Assembly: GCA_003131925.1 (NCBI GenBank)
Contig: PKWC01000158.1
Location: 1 to 5,224 of the forward strand
Direction: 5' to 3'
Length of the DNA stretch: 5,224 nt
Origin: Alphaproteobacteria bacterium
GTDB lineage: Bacteria; Pseudomonadota; Alphaproteobacteria; Micropepsales; Micropepsaceae
A model generated the notes under the pieces. That model had not been told where the DNA came from and searched no databases. It worked only from the letters and a program-made list of their open reading frames with translations. Position numbers and translations under genes: made by a program. Below, piece by piece: positions 1 through 5,208 of the stretch (position 1 is the stretch's first letter; the number at the start of each line of letters is the position of its first letter).

Positions 1-324
1 GACCGCGCCATCCTCGGGCAGCCGGAAGACGCGCGGGCGCGGGTTACCGCGCTGCGCGCGCGGCGTGATGCCGCCGATCTCGACGAAGCCGAAACCTTGC
101 GCGTGCATCTTCTCGTAGACGCGGCCGTCCTTGTCGAACCCGGCGGCGAGACCGATCGGGTTGGTCGCCTCGCGCCCGAACAGCCGCGTCGCAAGAATCG
201 GATCATCGTCCCGCGGCTGTGCGGGCACGAGACCGGATTCGAGCGCGCGCAGGGTCAGTTCGTGAGCCGTCTCCGGGTCGAGCCGATGTAGCAGCGGCCG
301 CAGCGCCGGAAACGGATCGAACAT
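1..324 (-). CDS. pyrD: Quinone-dependent dihydroorotate dehydrogenase (class 2), N-terminal part, cut by window edge
   Basis: The first 108 residues are visible; the family is about 340-370 residues, so the rest lies beyond base 1. PyrD oxidises dihydroorotate to orotate in pyrimidine synthesis and passes electrons from FMN to membrane quinone. The N-terminus (MFDPFPALRPLLHRLDPE) matches the amphipathic helical extension by which class 2 enzymes contact the membrane and quinone. The barrel opens with NPIGLAAGFDKDG (residues 55-67), the FMN/orotate-binding signature with Lys65, followed by GFVEIGGITPRAQRGNPRPR (79-98). The usual form of that second stretch is VGTVTP, so GGITP is a slight variant. 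The ATG follows the stop of the upstream membrane-protein gene by one base (TAA-C-ATG). I see no Shine-Dalgarno sequence, so translation is probably coupled to the upstream gene. Family identity is secure; the missing part cannot be judged. Confidence 0.95.
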   Translation of the reverse strand, partial: MFDPFPALRPLLHRLDPETAHELTLRALESGLVPAQPRDDDPILATRLFGREATNPIGLAAGFDKDGRVYEKMHAQGFGFVEIGGITPRAQRGNPRPRVFRLPEDGAV

Positions 325-325
325 G

Positions 326-697
326 TTAGCGCGCGGCGCGGCGCCCGCTGTCGCTCTCGAGACTACCCGTCAGGGCCGAGAGGATCCACGACACGATCGA
401 CATGACGATCGCGCCCCAGAAGCCCGGCCGGAAACCGTCGACGTAGAGTCCGACGTGCAGCGCGCCGACGAGCCAGAACAAGAGCCCGTTGATCACCAGC
501 GTGAAGAGTCCGAGCGTCACGATCTGCAGCGGCAGCGTGATCAGGAACAGGATCGGCCGCAGGATCGCGTTCACGATCCCCAAGATCAGCGCCGCGATCA
601 ATGCGGCAACGAACCCGCTCACATGGATTCCGGGCACGACGTGCGTCACCGCGATCAACGCAACGGCGTTGACGAGGAGGCGAATCAGAAAACCCAT
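326..697 (-). CDS. Small integral membrane protein, phage_holin_4_2 / YvlD family
   Basis: The protein has 123 residues, almost all hydrophobic, with about four predicted membrane helices near residues 3-19, 28-46, 50-76 and 92-109 and a short polar tail (SLESDSGRRAAR). Between helices 2 and 3 it carries the family core NAILRPILFLITLPLQIVTL (43-62), followed by GLFTLVIN. The family is named after phage holins, but members such as YvlD are common in chromosomes without prophages. Their function is not established, and nothing here suggests lysis genes. I chose the ATG at 697 because homologues typically begin this way and AAGGAG lies 12 bases upstream (710-715). A GTG at 730, with GGAG five bases before it, would add 11 residues and cannot be excluded. 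The gene is the first of a tight pair with pyrD and is divergent from the oxygenase gene. Confidence 0.85.
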   Translation of the reverse strand: MGFLIRLLVNAVALIAVTHVVPGIHVSGFVAALIAALILGIVNAILRPILFLITLPLQIVTLGLFTLVINGLLFWLVGALHVGLYVDGFRPGFWGAIVMSIVSWILSALTGSLESDSGRRAAR

Positions 698-869
698 AGT
701 TCCTACAAACTCCTTCGTGAGAGGCGCCACGGCAGCTCCATATGCCCCAGGAGACCCATGTTTTCACCCGATTGGCGAACCCCTCGGCGAACCCCAAAGG
801 ACCCGGGCTGAAGCGGCGCGCGGCCTACCAGGGCAGGCGACGCCGGTATGGGGAATCGCGGAGAACCAA
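698..869. promoter_or_regulatory. Divergent intergenic region between the membrane-protein/pyrD pair and the oxygenase gene
   Basis: This 172-base stretch must hold the promoters for both directions unless transcription enters from outside. I could not find a convincing -35/-10 pair on either strand. It contains a direct repeat (774-795), reported separately, and start-proximal ribosome-binding sites: AAGGAG for the minus-strand gene at 710-715 and GGAGA for the plus-strand gene at 860-864. The regulatory role is inferred from gene orientation alone. Confidence 0.35.
774..795. repeat. Two direct copies of GGCGAACCCC, 12-base period
   Basis: GGCGAACCCC occurs at 774-783 and again, perfectly, at 786-795, separated by TC. 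It lies in the middle of the divergent intergenic region. A 12-base period is about one helical turn, which would put two copies on the same face of the DNA, as in some tandem operators. No regulator gene is adjacent, and a chance or slippage origin is also possible. Confidence 0.5.
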
Positions 870-1556
870 GTGACGATGCGTAGGCCTCTGCTGCGAGCAG
901 CTCTCTTGACGGACGTCGACCGTCTCCGTCGCGATTTCGAGGACGACCGGCCGATGCCGGGACTTCTCAAGCTCGAAGCGCTGCTCGACGAAGCGACGAG
1001 CGCCGACGCCGTATCCGCGTGTCAGCAGGTTCACTTCGTCCCGTGGTATTGCTATCTCGACGACGGCAAACGCGTCGACCGCTTTGGTGTCCCGCCGGAT
1101 GGTCTCGACTGCCTCGCAGTCGACTTTCGGCCGGCCGCGCCGGCCGACGACGCGCCCTTCTTCGAAGCCGTCGCGTCGCGCTTCTCCGAGGAACGCAACC
1201 GACGGTTCTTTAGCGACATAACGGGGGTTGATTTGCGCGGCACGGATGCGACATGGATGCTGATCTCCTGGAAACCGCACACGTTTACGGTGGCCCACAC
1301 CGATCAAGTTCCCGGCCGCCCGACGCGCCTGGCCATCTCGCTGTCCTTGACGTCGGAATGGAACGAGTCGTTCGGGGGCATGACGTATTTTCGCTGGGAG
1401 GGCAGGGACGTCGCCTATAAAGTGTGCCCTCGAGCCAACGAAGCGATCGTCTTTCGACCGTTTCCGGGGTCGTGGCACTGGGTCGAGCCGATTGCAGCCA
1501 CCGCGCCTGCGAACAAGCGCTATACGCTGACGATCCTGTATCGCGACGCCGCCTGA
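870..1556 (+). CDS. 2-oxoglutarate/Fe(II)-dependent oxygenase, prolyl 4-hydroxylase-like fold
   Basis: The double-stranded beta-helix core lies in the C-terminal half. Numbered from the ATG at 876, the metal triad is His141-x-Asp143 (AHTDQ) and His201 (SWHWVEPI). Lys214/Arg215 in KRYTLTILY is placed to bind the 2-oxoglutarate carboxylate. The spacing (about 60 residues from HxD to the distal His, then 13-14 to the basic residue) fits P4H/Tpa1-type enzymes, with a slightly long final loop. LAISLSLTSEWNESFGGMTY (152-171) is the usual core strand and turn. Residues 1-110 are not a domain I recognise. There is no signal peptide, so it is probably cytosolic; substrate is unknown (protein side chain or small molecule). 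The GTG at 870 is six bases after GGAG (860-863) and the ATG at 876 is twelve after it; either may be the start, giving 228 or 226 residues. Reading further upstream in frame runs antisense through the membrane-protein gene and is not credible. It is monocistronic and converges on uvrC. Confidence 0.85.
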   Translation: MTMRRPLLRAALLTDVDRLRRDFEDDRPMPGLLKLEALLDEATSADAVSACQQVHFVPWYCYLDDGKRVDRFGVPPDGLDCLAVDFRPAAPADDAPFFEAVASRFSEERNRRFFSDITGVDLRGTDATWMLISWKPHTFTVAHTDQVPGRPTRLAISLSLTSEWNESFGGMTYFRWEGRDVAYKVCPRANEAIVFRPFPGSWHWVEPIAATAPANKRYTLTILYRDAA

Positions 1557-1581
1557 CCGACGCTCTCGCGCGCTGCTGCGT

Positions 1582-3459
1582 TTATCCGCCCAGGGCGGAC
1601 TTCACGCGCGATGCCAGGGTGGGCGTCATCCCCTTGACCGCCGCGATCTCGTCGACCGAGGCGTGCTTGATCGCGCGCACCGACCCGAACGCCGTGATCA
1701 AGCGCCTCTTGCGGACGGGCCCGACGCCGGGAAGATCGTCGAGCACCGAGGCGGTCATGGCGCGGTCACGCCGGATGCGGTGGTGGGTGATCGCGAAGCG
1801 GTGCGCTTCGTCGCGCAGACGTTGCAGGTAGTAGAGCACGGGACACTTCAGATCGAGACGGAACGGCGCACGGTCCTTCAAATGGAAGTGTTCGCGGCCC
1901 GCATCGCGATCGGGCCCCTTGGCGACGCCCACGAGCGCGACATCCTCGACGCCCAGATCCTCGAGCACGCTTTGCGCGACCGCCAGCTGGCCGGGACCGC
2001 CATCGATCAACACGAGGTCGGGCCATTTGGTCCTGCTTTCTTCCGATTCCTTGACGAGCCGCGCAAAGCGCCGCGTCAACACCTCGCGCATCATGCCGTA
2101 ATCGTCGCCAGGCGCGAGATCGGTCGATTTGATGTTGAACTTGCGGTATTCGCCTTTCTCGAATCCGTCCGCTCCCGCCACGATCATGGCGCCCACCGCG
2201 CTGGCGCCCTGGATATGCGAATTGTCGTAAACCTCGATCCGCCGTGGCGTAGAATCGAGGCCGAACGCTTCGGCGACTCCATCGAGCAATTCGCGCTGGG
2301 CGCTGTTCTCCGCCAATCGGCGCGCGAGCTGCTCGCGGGCGTTCTGCAGCGCCATGTCGAGAATCTCGCGCTTCTCGCCGCGTTGTGGGACAAGAAGTTC
2401 GACCTTGCGTTCAGCTTTCAAAGAGAGCGCTTCGGCGAGCAATCCGCTTCCCGACATCGACTCCGAGACGAGAATCAGCGGCGGAGGCGTGCGCTCGTCG
2501 TAGAACTGCCCGATGAAAGATTCGAGCACGTCGGCGGTGGCAAGCTCGCGGTCCGCGCGGGGGAAATAGGGCCGGTTGCCCCAGTTCTGTCCACCGCGGA
2601 AGAAGAACACCTGCACACAGATCTGCCCGCCCTGCGCGTAGGCGGCGAACAGGTCGGCGGTGTCGAAGGTGGTGGGATTGATTCCCTGATGCGACTGGAT
2701 ATGGCTCATCGCCTTCAGCCGGTCGCGCAGCCGCGCCGCACGTTCGAAATCGAGCCCGTTGGACGCCTCGTTCATTTCCAGCACAAGCCGCGATTGCACA
2801 TTGCGGCTCTTGCCCGTCAGGAACGCTTCCGCCTGGTCGACCAGCTTTCTGTATTCGCTGGCCTCGATCCGTGCCGTGCAGGGCGCACTGCAGCGCTTGA
2901 TCTGGAACAACAGGCACGGCCGCGTGCGCGATTCGAAAACGGAATCGGAGCAGGAGCGCAGAAGGAAGGCGCGCTGCAAGGCGCTGAGCGTGCGGTTGAC
3001 GGCGCCCGCCGAGGCGAAGGGCCCAAAATATACGCCTTTCGTCGCCTTGGCGCCGCGATGCTTGAGAAGCTGGGGAAAGGGGTGGTCCTCCCTGAGCAGG
3101 ATGTTGGGGAAGGATTTGTCGTCGCGGAAGGAGACGTTGTAGCGCGGCCTGAGGCGCTTGATCAGGTTGGATTCGAGGAGCAGCGCCTCGGTTTCCGATG
3201 CCGTGGTGACGAACAGCATTTCGGCCGTGTCGGCGATCATGCGCGCGATGCGGTCGATATGACCGCCCGTTTTCACATAGGAGGCGACCCGCTTCTTCAG
3301 GCTCTTCGCCTTGCCGATATAGAGCACGCTGCCCTTGGCATCGAGCATGCGATAGACACCCGGCGCGTCCGGCAGCGTCTTCAGATAGGTCTGAATGCGC
3401 GCTGGGCCTGAAAGCGCGAGGGTCGCGCGCACTTCAGCCGATGGCGGAAGGTCGGTCAT
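1582..3459 (-). CDS. uvrC: UvrABC excinuclease subunit C
   Basis: UvrC makes both incisions flanking a lesion in nucleotide excision repair, after damage loading of UvrB by UvrA. The 625 residues are complete (E. coli has 610). Domains in order: the GIY-YIG nuclease at about 25-110 (GVY with Tyr36, YIG with Tyr47, Arg57, Glu96, Asn108) for the 3' cut; a four-cysteine motif Cys170/182/190/194 with the C-x11-C-x7-C-x3-C spacing known to hold an iron-sulfur cluster in E. coli; the UvrB-binding UVR motif at about 215-250; the RNase H-like nuclease with Asp412 (DNSH), Asp486 (DGGPGQL) and His553 for the 5' cut; and tandem helix-hairpin-helix motifs at about 572-622 (LPGVGP). All these residues are present, so it should be active. 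The ATG at 3459 is the only reasonable start before the GIY domain. It has no Shine-Dalgarno and sits six bases after a strong -10 element, suggesting a leaderless message. Confidence 0.98.
   Translation of the reverse strand: MTDLPPSAEVRATLALSGPARIQTYLKTLPDAPGVYRMLDAKGSVLYIGKAKSLKKRVASYVKTGGHIDRIARMIADTAEMLFVTTASETEALLLESNLIKRLRPRYNVSFRDDKSFPNILLREDHPFPQLLKHRGAKATKGVYFGPFASAGAVNRTLSALQRAFLLRSCSDSVFESRTRPCLLFQIKRCSAPCTARIEASEYRKLVDQAEAFLTGKSRNVQSRLVLEMNEASNGLDFERAARLRDRLKAMSHIQSHQGINPTTFDTADLFAAYAQGGQICVQVFFFRGGQNWGNRPYFPRADRELATADVLESFIGQFYDERTPPPLILVSESMSGSGLLAEALSLKAERKVELLVPQRGEKREILDMALQNAREQLARRLAENSAQRELLDGVAEAFGLDSTPRRIEVYDNSHIQGASAVGAMIVAGADGFEKGEYRKFNIKSTDLAPGDDYGMMREVLTRRFARLVKESEESRTKWPDLVLIDGGPGQLAVAQSVLEDLGVEDVALVGVAKGPDRDAGREHFHLKDRAPFRLDLKCPVLYYLQRLRDEAHRFAITHHRIRRDRAMTASVLDDLPGVGPVRKRRLITAFGSVRAIKHASVDEIAAVKGMTPTLASRVKSALGG
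1585..1599. repeat. Perfect inverted repeat across the last codons of uvrC
   Basis: TCCGCCC-A-GGGCGGA is a 7-base inverted repeat around a single base; a real hairpin would have about six pairs and a three-base loop. It covers the final Leu-Gly-Gly codons of uvrC and lies next to the 25-base gap between the convergent oxygenase and uvrC genes. Neither strand has a T-run after it, so it does not meet the pattern of an intrinsic terminator. It could still stabilise the 3' end of the transcript or act with Rho. Confidence 0.4.
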
Positions 3460-3465
3460 CCGGAA

Positions 3466-3471
3466 AATATA
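3466..3471 (-). promoter_or_regulatory. Extended -10 element of the uvrC promoter
   Basis: On the minus strand the sequence reads TGC-TATATT, matching five of six -10 consensus bases and carrying the TGn extension. The hexamer ends six bases before the uvrC ATG, so transcription would begin at or next to the A of the start codon. The -35 region at the expected distance (CTGCGT) is poor, which is usual when an extended -10 is present. I infer that uvrC is transcribed from here; no start site has been measured. Confidence 0.45.
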
Positions 3472-3536
3472 GCATTGCGCCGAACGAGACGCAGAATGGG
3501 CGCTTGAGCGTGGCCGCAGCGAACTCCCGGACCTCG

Positions 3537-3565
3537 TTGCACTATGGGTTGGTCGGCGGTAACTT
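3537..3565 (+). promoter_or_regulatory. Candidate promoter of the DUF433/DUF5615 pair
   Basis: TTGCAC (3537-3542) and TAACTT (3560-3565) are 17 bases apart, each matching only about three of six consensus bases. If used, transcription would start about seven bases downstream, at the antitoxin ATG (3573), again giving a leaderless message; no Shine-Dalgarno precedes this ATG. The match is weak, and the support is mostly its position and spacing. Antitoxins of such pairs often repress their own promoter, but I see no clear palindromic operator here. Confidence 0.25.
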
Positions 3566-3572
3566 TACGGCT

Positions 3573-3785
3573 ATGCAACGGCCAGTCGTTTCGCGCGACC
3601 CCGAAATCATGGGCGGGGCAGCCGTGTTTCGGGGAACTCGCGTCCCCGTACAAACCCTGCTCGACTATCTGGAAGCCGGAGACTCGATTGACGAGTTCCT
3701 CACGGGATTCCCGTCGGTGACGCGCGAGCAGGTCGTCGCGTTTCTTCAAGACGCAAAAGATCGCCTTCTCGATACGGTTTCGTGA
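3573..3785 (+). CDS. DUF433 protein, putative VapB-type antitoxin
   Basis: This 70-residue protein matches the DUF433 pattern from end to end: SRDPEIMGGAAVFRGTRVPV (7-26), with the hallmark GTRVPV, then LLDYLEAGDSIDEFLTGFPS (29-48) and VTREQVVAFLQDAKDRL (49-65). DUF433 proteins are small helix-turn-helix-like proteins found beside PIN-like toxins and are taken to be their antitoxins. The stop overlaps the next start by four bases (GTGA), so toxin synthesis should be translationally coupled to it. The in-frame reading frame continues upstream to an ATG at 3441, but that would overlap uvrC and its promoter and lies outside the conserved domain, so I place the start at 3573. No Shine-Dalgarno is visible. 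Antitoxin function is inferred from family and partner. Confidence 0.88.
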   Translation: MQRPVVSRDPEIMGGAAVFRGTRVPVQTLLDYLEAGDSIDEFLTGFPSVTREQVVAFLQDAKDRLLDTVS

Positions 3786-4144
3786 AGGTCCTGCTTGATG
3801 AATGCGTCGATTGGCGGCTCGCACGCGCCATCGTCGGACACGAGGTAAGAACCGCTCGTCAGATGGGATGGACGGCCATCCTCAACGGCGAACTCCTCGC
3901 CCTCGCTTCTCAAGAGTTCGATGTCTTCGTGACGGTCGATCGAAATCTCGCGTTTCAACAAAACGTGAATTTGCTGCCCATTGCGGTTGTTGTGTTTCGC
4001 GCCAGAACCAATCGGCTGTCAGACCTCGTGCCACTCATTCCCGATCTCCTCATGGCGATCGATGAGGCACAGCCAGGTACGTTGAAATTTGTCGGGAAAA
4101 TCAGACAATCAGGCGACGTTGAATGGACTGGCCCGCGATCATGA
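3782..4144 (+). CDS. DUF5615 PIN-like protein, putative VapC-type toxin
   Basis: The 120-residue protein fits the DUF5615 (Mut7-C/PIN-like) family at its usual length. The first strand carries the acidic pair in VLLDECVD (Asp6, Glu7). HEVRTARQMGW (20-30) and NGELL (35-39, Glu37) follow, then TVDRNLAFQQN (51-61) with Asp53. These acidic residues correspond to the metal-binding site expected of a PIN-type ribonuclease, so it is probably a metal-dependent RNase that cleaves RNA when its DUF433 partner is lost; its target is unknown. The start is a GTG inside the antitoxin stop (GTGA) with no Shine-Dalgarno of its own, which supports coupled translation. None of the catalytic positions is visibly mutated, so the module may be active. 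The gene converges with the AT-rich exported-protein gene across 59 bases, in which I see no terminator. Confidence 0.88.
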   Translation: MKVLLDECVDWRLARAIVGHEVRTARQMGWTAILNGELLALASQEFDVFVTVDRNLAFQQNVNLLPIAVVVFRARTNRLSDLVPLIPDLLMAIDEAQPGTLKFVGKIRQSGDVEWTGPRS

Positions 4145-4203
4145 GACGCCGTAATAGCTGATTGGTTCGGAAGCGCAGTTCATGCCGCCTGATCTAAAGC
4201 CAA

Positions 4204-4719
4204 CTAATAAAGGAGATTACGCTGGTCTTCGAGTGAAATTTTCACGCCAGTATCCGCTAACCGCGCCGTCAATCTGGGTGCCAGCGACGGGTTGGTCGGA
4301 TACTTCCGGCCATTAAATCGCAATATCGCGGTGTATCCACGCAGAATACCACCACCTTGTACATGCATCGCGATGTCATTCCACCCATTGGTTCTCGTTG
4401 GCAGTACTAGGATCGGAAGGTTGACTAGGGTAAATTTATCGACGACTCTGAACGAAGAGCCAGTTGGTTCCAGAAGCAGCGCTGTACACCCGCCGCTACC
4501 ACACCAATTTCTACCGGTTATATAAACAAAAGTTGTTTGCGTCTTATCGCTCAGAGAGATTAATGCCAGTGAATATCGGGTTGTCTTGTCATCAGAGCTA
4601 TGTAAATAGTGAAGAAGGAATCGTTTGACGACGACTTCGCTCAACTCACTTCCGGGGGCCGTGCAGATCCCAGTCAGCAGGCCAATAAATAGTGCGCGTT
4701 GAAAAACTTGGCGACGCAA
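4204..4719 (-). CDS. Putative exported protein of unknown function with a WCGSGGC motif
   Basis: Read from a TTG at 4719 this is 171 residues. The N-terminus (RRQVFQRALFIGLLTGICTA) has basic residues, a hydrophobic core and a possible signal peptidase I site after residue 21. Cys19 lacks a lipobox, so a lipoprotein is unlikely. The mature part has ITGRNWCGSGGCTALLLE (67-84), PILVLPTRTNGWNDIAMHVQ (102-121), GGGI and GYTAILRFNGRKYP (128-141). I recall periplasmic hypothetical proteins of this layout, in which Cys73 and Cys78 could form a disulfide; I know no function. The TTG is two bases after the folB stop and eight after GGAG inside the folB tail (4728-4731), so I prefer it. No ATG, GTG or other TTG fits this position, and an in-frame start at 4860 would overlap folB by 139 bases. 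Composition is far AT-richer than its neighbours (two 60-base samples give about 37%), suggesting acquisition by transfer. Confidence 0.75.
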   Translation of the reverse strand: MRRQVFQRALFIGLLTGICTAPGSELSEVVVKRFLLHYLHSSDDKTTRYSLALISLSDKTQTTFVYITGRNWCGSGGCTALLLEPTGSSFRVVDKFTLVNLPILVLPTRTNGWNDIAMHVQGGGILRGYTAILRFNGRKYPTNPSLAPRLTARLADTGVKISLEDQRNLLY

Positions 4720-4721
4720 TA

Positions 4722-5147
4722 TCAATTCTCCGTTGTCTGCAATGGCCTGGAAGAACTCACACGCCGTTCGATCTCGACGCCGGCAGATTCGGCGCCGGGG
4801 ACAGCGTGGAGCTTCTCGACCCGCACGCGCACGCATTTGACGCGGCCGTCTTCGAGACACGCTGTGGCGATGGATTCCGCGAGCGTTTCGGCGAGATTAA
4901 CGTGCCCCTTCGCGACGAGCGCGCGGATGCGCAGGGTGATTGCTTCGTAGTCGACCACGCGGTCGAGCCTGTCTTCGAGCGCAGCAGTATCCTCTACCGC
5001 CATGTCGACATTGATCCGGATGGGCTGGTGTTTGGTGTGTTCGTGGCCGTGAATTCCGATATGGGCGAGCAGTTCGAGATTGCGGATGAACACCCGGCGG
5101 AGTGCGGCCGCGGAATCAGCAAAAGGATGCGAAGCTACGGCGGTCAT
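4722..5147 (-). CDS. folB: Dihydroneopterin aldolase
   Basis: FolB converts 7,8-dihydroneopterin to 6-hydroxymethyl-dihydropterin and glycolaldehyde in folate synthesis, as a cytosolic homo-octamer. In these 141 residues, Glu36 (GIHGHEH), Tyr67 (VDYEAI), Glu87 (NLAETLAE) and Lys112 (VEKLHAV) match in order and spacing the substrate-binding and catalytic Glu22, Tyr54, Glu74 and Lys100 of the Staphylococcus enzyme. LLAHIGIHGHE (26-36) and QPIRINVDM (41-49) are typical core strands. Compared with the usual 115-130 residues it has about 15 extra at the N-terminus and a 12-residue tail after VEIERR. The ATG at 5147 has only a weak purine stretch upstream; later starts near the core are possible. 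The last codons hold the GGAG that seems to serve the downstream AT-rich gene. The usual partner folK is not downstream here; what lies upstream is outside the window. Confidence 0.95.
   Translation of the reverse strand: MTAVASHPFADSAAALRRVFIRNLELLAHIGIHGHEHTKHQPIRINVDMAVEDTAALEDRLDRVVDYEAITLRIRALVAKGHVNLAETLAESIATACLEDGRVKCVRVRVEKLHAVPGAESAGVEIERRVSSSRPLQTTEN
4726..4731 (-). promoter_or_regulatory. Ribosome-binding site of the exported-protein gene, inside the end of folB
   Basis: On the minus strand the end of folB reads ACGGAGAATTGATATTG. GGAG (4731-4728) lies eight bases before the TTG at 4719, and the folB stop TGA (4724-4722) falls between them. This spacing decides the start of the downstream gene and implies that ribosomes finishing folB can reinitiate on it. 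Confidence 0.5.
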
Positions 5148-5154
5148 GCTGTTG

Positions 5155-5164
5155 CTCTCGAGAG
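5155..5164. other. Ten-base palindrome in the folB leader
   Basis: CTCTCGAGAG is a perfect palindrome ending eight bases upstream of the folB start codon, in the position of the ribosome-binding site; its GAGAG half is the only purine stretch that could act as one. It could be a small operator or hairpin, or chance. Confidence 0.25.
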
Positions 5165-5187
5165 AAAGATAATCGGCACAATATTTT

Positions 5188-5208
5188 CCTCCCCCAACGT
5201 GAGGGAGG
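5188..5208. repeat. Inverted repeat upstream of folB
   Basis: CCTCCC (5188-5193) and GGGAGG (5203-5208) form a six-base inverted repeat with a nine-base loop. It lies in the 77-base stretch between the folB start and the window end, which otherwise shows no gene. No T-run follows on either strand, so a classical intrinsic terminator is not supported. CTCCCCC...GGGAGG hairpins resemble dispersed intergenic repeats of many GC-rich proteobacteria, but that cannot be tested within the window. Confidence 0.35.

Noticed and set aside
354..362. CTCTCGAGA shared with the palindrome at 5155-5164
   Set aside because: A nine-base match inside a coding region of GC-rich DNA is expected by chance and has no structural context.
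326..697. Prophage lysis gene (holin)
   Set aside because: The family name suggests a holin, but there is no endolysin, spanin or phage gene nearby, and such proteins are common in chromosomes without prophages.
323..811. Open frames overlapping the membrane-protein gene (323-811 plus; 363-797 minus)
   Set aside because: Low-complexity Arg/Asp/Gln-rich or Arg-rich products in other frames of a clear four-helix membrane protein.
489..869. Upstream extension of the oxygenase frame
   Set aside because: It runs antisense through the membrane-protein gene and has no homology character; a Shine-Dalgarno at 860-864 marks the real start.
1557..1599. Intrinsic terminator between the oxygenase and uvrC genes
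   Set aside because: The hairpin at 1585-1599 has no T-run on either strand and lies inside uvrC codons.
1663..3411. Long 582-residue open frame on the plus strand
   Set aside because: It is antisense to the whole of uvrC, whose domains and catalytic residues are unmistakable. The frame is open because GC-rich third positions suppress stops on the opposite strand; its product is rich in Arg, Ala and Glu without motifs.
3441..3572. N-terminal extension of the antitoxin from an ATG at 3441
   Set aside because: It would overlap the uvrC start and promoter, and the extra 44 residues do not belong to the DUF433 domain.
4720..4860. N-terminal extension of the AT-rich gene to 4860
   Set aside because: It overlaps folB in another frame, is Arg-rich, and would bury the signal peptide inside the protein.
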